The translations under genes were made by a program, and so were the position numbers. From positions 1 through 8,790 of the forward strand of contig CAMYJY010000072.1 in NCBI GenBank assembly GCA_947258835.1: a DNA stretch of 8,790 nucleotides, in the 5' to 3' direction. Under the pieces are notes generated by a model. That model did not search any database, was not told the DNA's origin, and was given only the letters and a program-made list of their open reading frames with translations. This DNA is from an uncultured Pirellulales bacterium. GTDB taxonomy: Bacteria > Planctomycetota > Planctomycetia > Pirellulales > Lacipirellulaceae. This document shows positions 4,999 through 8,790 of the stretch, in pieces (position 1 is the stretch's first letter; each line of letters begins with the position of its first letter).

Positions 4999-5943
4999 CT
5001 ACCACCGGAGATCAGCACGAGGGGCTTCGGTATATTTTTCACACAGTGTCGCGATTTGTTCCCGATCGGCAGTGGCCAGATCGGGAGGGAGCACGATCAT
5101 CAATTCGGCGAACAAATCCCCTGCCACACTGCCGGATTGTTTGACTCCATGTCCTTTCACACGGAGTTTGCGGCCACTGGACGTGCCTGGCGGCACCGTG
5201 AGTGCAATGGTGCCACGAGGTGTCGGCACATCGATTTTTGCTCCGGTGAGGGCCTCAGCCAAGGTGATGGGGACACGGACATCAAGTCGTTTGCCCTGTC
5301 GGCGAAAATGGGGATGGGCGGCTACCCGCACCTGGATCAAAATATCGCCGGGAGGACCGCCCGTGGGACTGGGGTTTCCTTGTCCGCGCAAACGAATTTT
5401 TTTGCCAGATTCAATTCCAGCCGGAATTTTGACCTGAATGTTTTCTACTTGTCCGTCGCTCCGGCGGACGGCAATTTGAGCCTCTCCCCCGAGCACGGCC
5501 GTGGTGAAGGGCACGGTCAATTCCTGCTCCAGATTGGATCCGCGGGTAGGAGGAGCGTGCCGTGCGGGGCGTCTACTGCCGCGCTGACCAAGATTCTTAA
5601 ACAAGTCGGCAAAGCCCCCGCCCTCGCCGCCCCCGCCAAACAGGTCTTCGAGGTTGATATCGACTTGCGGGCCCTGCCCGGCCGCCGCCCTTGGCCAGCC
5701 CTGGGGCCCCGCCGGGCCGTGGCTCTCGAAGCCACTGCCATAGCGGTCATACATTTGGCGTTTTTGAGGGTCGTTCAGGACGTCAAATGCCGTCTGCACC
5801 GCCTGGAATTTGGATTTTGAGCTGGAGTCTTCCGGATTCAGGTCGGGGTGGTATTTGCGGGCCAATTCACGGTACGCCTTTTGAATCTCTGCCGATGATG
5901 CATCGCGGCTGATTCCGAGCGTTGCGTAGTAGTCTTCTGCCAT
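4999..5943 (-). CDS. DnaJ-family co-chaperone, zinc-finger-less (CbpA/DnaJ class B type)
   Basis: 314 residues. The J domain (about 1-70) begins DYYATLGISRDASSAEIQKA and carries the HPD motif at 32-34 that stimulates DnaK ATPase. A Gly-rich linker (about 69-125, with LFGGGGEGGGFADLF) follows, then two C-terminal substrate-binding barrels (about 138-218 and 219-305) with VKIPAGIESGKKIRLRGQG and LTVPPGTSSGRKLRVKGHG. The four CxxCxGxG zinc repeats of true DnaJ are missing, so it is class B, like CbpA. Length matches CbpA (~300). No signal peptide; cytoplasmic. No Shine-Dalgarno is visible before the ATG at 5943. It leads an apparent unit with rnpA (11-base gap). dnaK and grpE are not in view. 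Confidence 0.94.
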   Translation of the reverse strand: MAEDYYATLGISRDASSAEIQKAYRELARKYHPDLNPEDSSSKSKFQAVQTAFDVLNDPQKRQMYDRYGSGFESHGPAGPQGWPRAAAGQGPQVDINLEDLFGGGGEGGGFADLFKNLGQRGSRRPARHAPPTRGSNLEQELTVPFTTAVLGGEAQIAVRRSDGQVENIQVKIPAGIESGKKIRLRGQGNPSPTGGPPGDILIQVRVAAHPHFRRQGKRLDVRVPITLAEALTGAKIDVPTPRGTIALTVPPGTSSGRKLRVKGHGVKQSGSVAGDLFAELMIVLPPDLATADREQIATLCEKYTEAPRADLRW

Positions 5944-6153
5944 ATTGATGCGGGAATGCTCGAGGTGTCTTCGCCGTCGGTAGGGGGAACTGTGCGAAAA
6001 CAGGATGGTTCCGCAAGGTTTCCACCCCTGCGGTGGATATTTGCGTGGGGTCCGATTTCCATGGGGAGTGACGGGCAGGGATCGGTCTGCTGCTGTTTAC
6101 CAACCATGGTGGGGACGAGCACTATTCTACAGCATATTCGCGGCAGGTGTAGT

Positions 6154-6176
6154 CGTGTACTCACACAGAGTACACG
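6154..6176 (-). promoter_or_regulatory. Perfect hairpin abutting the ppk1 stop codon
   Basis: CGTGTACTC (6154-6162) and GAGTACACG (6168-6176) form a 9-bp perfect stem with a 5-base loop. The structure starts at the base immediately after the ppk1 TAA (6177-6179). No U-tract follows on the minus strand (ACTACACC), so it is not a standard intrinsic terminator; it may protect the mRNA 3' end, aid Rho-dependent ending, or bind a protein. A weak TAGAAT (6129-6124) nearby could serve the dnaJ gene. Confidence 0.45.
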
Positions 6177-8348
6177 TTACGCGATGCGCGATTTGTCCTC
6201 CACCGGCAGGGGACCGTTGGGGGAGCCCTCGCTACCGCTGGGCTGATCTTGCGGCACGGGAATTTGGCCCAGCAGTTCCACTTGGGAGCGGTGGGTTGGT
6301 TCCCCGTGCCAGGCGGTTGCGCGGACGTAGGTTCCGTCGGGCATCAGGCGGCGGGCGCGGGTGTTGTCCTGCAGGTAGATCGGCAGGATTTGCTGACAAA
6401 TTTGCTCTTTCAGCTCCGGCGTCTCCAGCGGGAAGGCCACCTCGACGCGGCGGCCGAAATTGCGTGGCATCCAGTCGGCACTGGAGAGCAGGACCTCTGC
6501 CTTGGCACCGGTGCCAAAGACAAAGATGCGGCTATGTTCCAAGAAACGATCGACGATGCTGCGGACTTGGATGTTTTCTGAAATTCCCGGCAGACCCGGA
6601 CGCAGGCAGCAGATGCCGCGCACGATCAGTTCGATCGGCACGCCGGCCTGGCTGGCACGGTACAGCGCCTCGATTGTTTTGCGATCCACCAGCGAATTGA
6701 GTTTGGCCACAATGCGTGCCTTCTTGCCGGCCCGGGCCCGTTTGGTTTGGCCGTCGATCAGTTCCAGCGTGTGGCGATGCAGGTCCTGCGGCGCGACGAT
6801 GAGTTTGCTCCAGGCATGTCCCTGAGAATAGCCGGTCAAAAAATTAAACAGCGCTGAGGCATCGTCGGCAATTAATTTGTGGGAGGTAAACAGCCCCATG
6901 TCGGTGTACAGGCGCGCGGTGTGAGGATTGTAGTTTCCCGTGCCCAGATGCACGTAACGGCGGACTTTTTTCCCCTCCTGACGCACCACCATGGCCAGCT
7001 TGCAATGTGTTTTCAGGTCCATGAAGCCGTACACCACGTGCACACCCGCCCGCTCCATCTGCCGCGCCCAGTCAATATTGTTGGCTTCGTCAAAGCGTGC
7101 CTTCAGCTCGACCAGTGCCGTCACCTGTTTGCCATTTTCGGCTGCTTGAATCAGTGCGCGGACGATCGGGCTGTCACCGCTGGTGCGGTACAGGGTCTGC
7201 TTGATGGCGAGGACTTGACTGTCCTCCGCGGCAGCTTGGATAAATCGGACGACCGGATCAAACGAGTCGAAGGGATGGTGCAACAGGATGTCGCGCTGGG
7301 TAATTTCGGCAAATAAATTGTCCCTGGGGCCGAGTCCGGGCGGGATGCGTGGGGTAAAACTCGGTGGGAGCAAATCGTTCCGGCCGCGCAAGTTGACAAT
7401 TTCCCACAAGCTCGTCATATCCAGCAGGCCATCGAGTCGATAAATTTCGCTGTAGCTTTCACCGTCGACATCGTATTTGTGATACAGCTTTTCTTCGTGG
7501 ACCAGCATGGAGAGCAGGTCCCGTCCGATCCCTGATTGCACCTCCAAACGAACGGCTTCGGAGTGGTTCCGCGCTCGCAAGCGCTGCTCGATGGAATGCA
7601 GCATGTCGTCCGCTTCTTGCTCCAAGAGGTCCACATCCATGTCACGCGTCATCCGGAAGCAAGCATGGCGGGAAATTTCATACCCGCCGAAAAGTTCCGG
7701 AAGCTTCGAGGCCAAAATGTCCTCGAGCAGCACGTAATCGTTGTCCTTCAGGCCACCCACCGGGATGAAACGAGGCAGTACTTGGGGCAACTGCACCACG
7801 GCGTAGAGATCCGCGGGGCCCACGCCTTGGGTGCGATGGAGCCGGGCCACCAGGTACAGACCACGATTGTGGAAGCGCGGACTGGGGTGGCTGGGATCAA
7901 TGGCCATCGGGGTGAGAATGGGAAACGCCCGTTGATGGAAAAAATCGTGCGCTATTTTTCTCTGCTGTTTGTCCAAATCCGATTCAGGCAAAATACGGAT
8001 GCCCTCAGTTGCCAGTGCGGGCAAGATGGCTTCATTGAAACAGCGGTACTGTTCGGCGACCAGTTCGCGTGTTCTTTGAGAGATCTTCAGCAGCTGCGCG
8101 TGGGCTCCATAGCCGTCGGCGGCGACATCTTGTGCGGCCACGCCCCCAAATGCCTGCTCGCGCAGACCTGCCACGCGGACCATGAAAAACTCATCCAAAT
8201 TGGAACTGAAAATGGCCAGAAACTTGGCGCGTTCCAAGAGCGGGTTGGAAGGATCCTGGGCTTCTTCCAGGACCCGCGCGTTGAATTCTAACCAGCTCAG
8301 TTCGCGGTTAATAAAGTGTTCTGGCAGGAATTGAGTGGGCTGGTCCAT
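6177..8348 (-). CDS. ppk1: Polyphosphate kinase 1
   Basis: 723 residues, close to the usual ~690-720. PPK1 reversibly transfers the gamma-phosphate of ATP onto long inorganic polyphosphate. The N-terminal domain opens FINRELSWLEFNARVLEEA (12-30) with NLDEFFMVRVAGL (50-62). The middle holds DILLHHPFDSFDPVVRFIQ (353-371) and IKQTLYRTSGDSPIV (382-396). The two PLD-type active-site histidines are visible: H448 in KTHCK (equivalent to the phosphorylated His435 of E. coli) and H605 in RFLEHSRI (equivalent to His592), with RYVHLGTGNYN (464-474) between. All key segments are intact. The ATG at 8348 has a C-rich leader and no Shine-Dalgarno; an upstream ATG at 8362 is out of frame. No exopolyphosphatase gene is adjacent. 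A candidate promoter lies at 8435-8440. Confidence 0.98.
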   Translation of the reverse strand: MDQPTQFLPEHFINRELSWLEFNARVLEEAQDPSNPLLERAKFLAIFSSNLDEFFMVRVAGLREQAFGGVAAQDVAADGYGAHAQLLKISQRTRELVAEQYRCFNEAILPALATEGIRILPESDLDKQQRKIAHDFFHQRAFPILTPMAIDPSHPSPRFHNRGLYLVARLHRTQGVGPADLYAVVQLPQVLPRFIPVGGLKDNDYVLLEDILASKLPELFGGYEISRHACFRMTRDMDVDLLEQEADDMLHSIEQRLRARNHSEAVRLEVQSGIGRDLLSMLVHEEKLYHKYDVDGESYSEIYRLDGLLDMTSLWEIVNLRGRNDLLPPSFTPRIPPGLGPRDNLFAEITQRDILLHHPFDSFDPVVRFIQAAAEDSQVLAIKQTLYRTSGDSPIVRALIQAAENGKQVTALVELKARFDEANNIDWARQMERAGVHVVYGFMDLKTHCKLAMVVRQEGKKVRRYVHLGTGNYNPHTARLYTDMGLFTSHKLIADDASALFNFLTGYSQGHAWSKLIVAPQDLHRHTLELIDGQTKRARAGKKARIVAKLNSLVDRKTIEALYRASQAGVPIELIVRGICCLRPGLPGISENIQVRSIVDRFLEHSRIFVFGTGAKAEVLLSSADWMPRNFGRRVEVAFPLETPELKEQICQQILPIYLQDNTRARRLMPDGTYVRATAWHGEPTHRSQVELLGQIPVPQDQPSGSEGSPNGPLPVEDKSRIA

Positions 8349-8383
8349 GGGGGGAGGGACATGCTCAGGGTGGGGGTTGCCAA

Positions 8384-8415
8384 GGCGCTGGTTGGGAGGC
8401 GCTGGGCGCTGGTTG
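8384..8415. repeat. Short direct repeats in the ppk1 leader
   Basis: GGCGCTGGTTG occurs at 8384-8394 and again at 8405-8415, 21 bases apart (two helical turns), with a partial GGCGCTGG at 8398-8405 between. On the ppk1 mRNA strand the unit reads CAACCAGCGCC. It lies between the candidate promoter and the ppk1 start, so it could be an operator or leader-RNA element, though it does not match the E. coli Pho box. Confidence 0.4.
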
Positions 8416-8434
8416 AATCACGGTTGTCGGATTA

Positions 8435-8440
8435 ATTATA
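8435..8440 (-). promoter_or_regulatory. Candidate -10 box of the ppk1 promoter
   Basis: A perfect TATAAT in an AT-rich patch on the minus strand, about 90 bases before the ppk1 ATG. No good -35 match sits 16-18 bases upstream (TTTCGC at best), so activation or a non-canonical factor would be needed. Pattern match only. Confidence 0.35.
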
Positions 8441-8480
8441 GCTTAAACCGACCACTGGCGAAAAAACCGGCTGCCTGCGG

Positions 8481-8526
8481 AAAAAACGGCCTGGCGGGGT
8501 CCTGGGGACCCGGAATCCGGGCCAGG
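8481..8526 (-). terminator. Possible intrinsic terminator upstream of ppk1
   Basis: On the minus strand CCTGGC (8526-8521) pairs with GCCAGG (8495-8490), enclosing smaller GC-rich hairpins (GGGTCC-CCA-GGACCC and CCGG-ATT-CCGG, mutually exclusive in part). After CCG it runs into TTTTTT (8486-8481). A second T6 follows at 8466-8461. It would end a minus-strand transcript entering from beyond the right edge and separate it from ppk1. Confidence 0.4.
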
Positions 8527-8544
8527 AAAGCCCCGGGCGGCAGA

Positions 8545-8585
8545 GCCTGCCCCTGGCACGCACGGGGGGCGGTACGGGGGCAGGC
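8545..8585. repeat. GC-rich inverted repeat next to repeat copy B
   Basis: GCCTGCCCC (8545-8553) and GGGGCAGGC (8577-8585) are perfect 9-bp inverted arms with a 23-base loop. The right arm ends exactly where repeat copy B begins (8586). With the structure at 8481-8526 it makes this gap unusually hairpin-rich. Confidence 0.5.
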
Positions 8586-8718
8586 CCAATCCTGTTCGGC
8601 ACAGATGTGAGTAACCGTCTGCGTGCACCGACAGCAGTTCACTCTCTTCTCAGCCATTGCTGCGGCAACAAAGGAACCACAACGAAACAACGCAACGACG
8701 AACCAGGACTTATTTTTT
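8586..8718 (+). repeat. Dispersed intergenic repeat, copy B (~133 bp)
   Basis: Second copy of the repeat at 4340-4473, same orientation, roughly 85% identical by hand count, with matching ends (CCAATCCTGTTCGGCACA ... GGACTTATTTTTT). Unlike copy A it is not followed by the inverted partner arm. It lies about 240 bases upstream of ppk1, so both full copies sit on the 5' side of a minus-strand gene. Confidence 0.85.
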
Positions 8719-8790
8719 AGTAATACTTCAGCCATCTGCAGTAGGCAGGTCGTAAGAGCAACTGCCATCATACGTTACGTCCTTTGCCAG
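8719..8790. other. Right-edge intergenic sequence, no gene seen
   Basis: Final part of the 442-base gene-free stretch beyond the ppk1 start. It shows no convincing coding frame, repeat or RNA gene; any gene upstream of ppk1 lies outside the window. Confidence 0.4.

Noticed and set aside
4678..5820. 380-codon plus-strand open frame
   Set aside because: It lies antisense to rnpA and dnaJ, both of which are clear by motif. It is a shadow frame in GC-rich coding DNA.
5947..5958. Single GATGCGGGAATG match to the left-edge array before dnaJ
   Set aside because: Only 12 bases, one copy, and it diverges at once; probably chance.
4999..8348. A ppk1-dnaJ proteostasis operon (polyphosphate as a chaperone beside DnaJ)
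   Set aside because: A 233-base gap with a hairpin after ppk1 separates them, and nothing in the sequence shows co-transcription; the functional link would be speculation.
8436..8771. 111-codon minus-strand open frame upstream of ppk1
   Set aside because: Its recognisable peptide (FRCGS, KRVNCC, TQTV) is just repeat copy B in translation; the rest covers GC-rich hairpins.

Overview
The window looks like a chromosomal segment of a planctomycete, probably of the Pirellulales type. This is inferred from remembered protein style: a HEAT-containing FlgI-like lipoprotein, a UbiB/ABC1-type C-terminal tail, mostly weak Shine-Dalgarno signals, and intergenic repeats of a kind common in such genomes. 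No database search was possible. All eight supported genes lie on the minus strand, and no RNA genes, CRISPR arrays or transposase genes were seen.

Read in the direction of transcription (right to left), the order is: polyphosphate kinase ppk1 (8348-6177); a zinc-finger-less CbpA-type DnaJ co-chaperone (5943-4999); rnpA, the RNase P protein (4987-4634); yidD, the membrane-insertion efficiency factor (4318-4061); a lipoprotein joining a FlgI-like region to HEAT repeats (3431-1722); a small phasin-like helical protein (1515-1249); a short two-helix protein resembling only the C-terminal tail of UbiB/AarF kinases (1166-927); and a hemerythrin-like di-iron protein (845-396). rnpA follows dnaJ after 11 nt, so those two are probably co-transcribed. 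rnpA-yidD is a remnant of the classical rpmH-rnpA-yidD-yidC cluster, with rpmH and yidC absent and a repeat-filled gap between the two genes. ppk1, the FlgI-like gene and the phasin-like gene are probably separate transcription units.

The unusual content is intergenic. The left edge holds a 20-bp tandem array. Between yidD and the FlgI-like gene lies a ~390-bp non-coding element. It is bounded by imperfect inverted repeats and contains four 20-bp palindromes of the ATTCCC-N8-GGGAAT type (formally matching the Neisseria dRS3 consensus) and a 22-bp tandem array. Both arrays and the palindromes share the decamer GGGAATGACG or its near form, which suggests that the minisatellites grew from palindrome arms. 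A second repeat family of ~133 bp occurs upstream of yidD and upstream of ppk1, with a related end fragment near position 275. In the rnpA-yidD gap it forms a stem that pairs fully only in minus-strand RNA.

No new enzymatic system is visible. The best leads are the MITE-like element with its palindromes, the dispersed repeat, the FlgI-HEAT lipoprotein and the UbiB tail.
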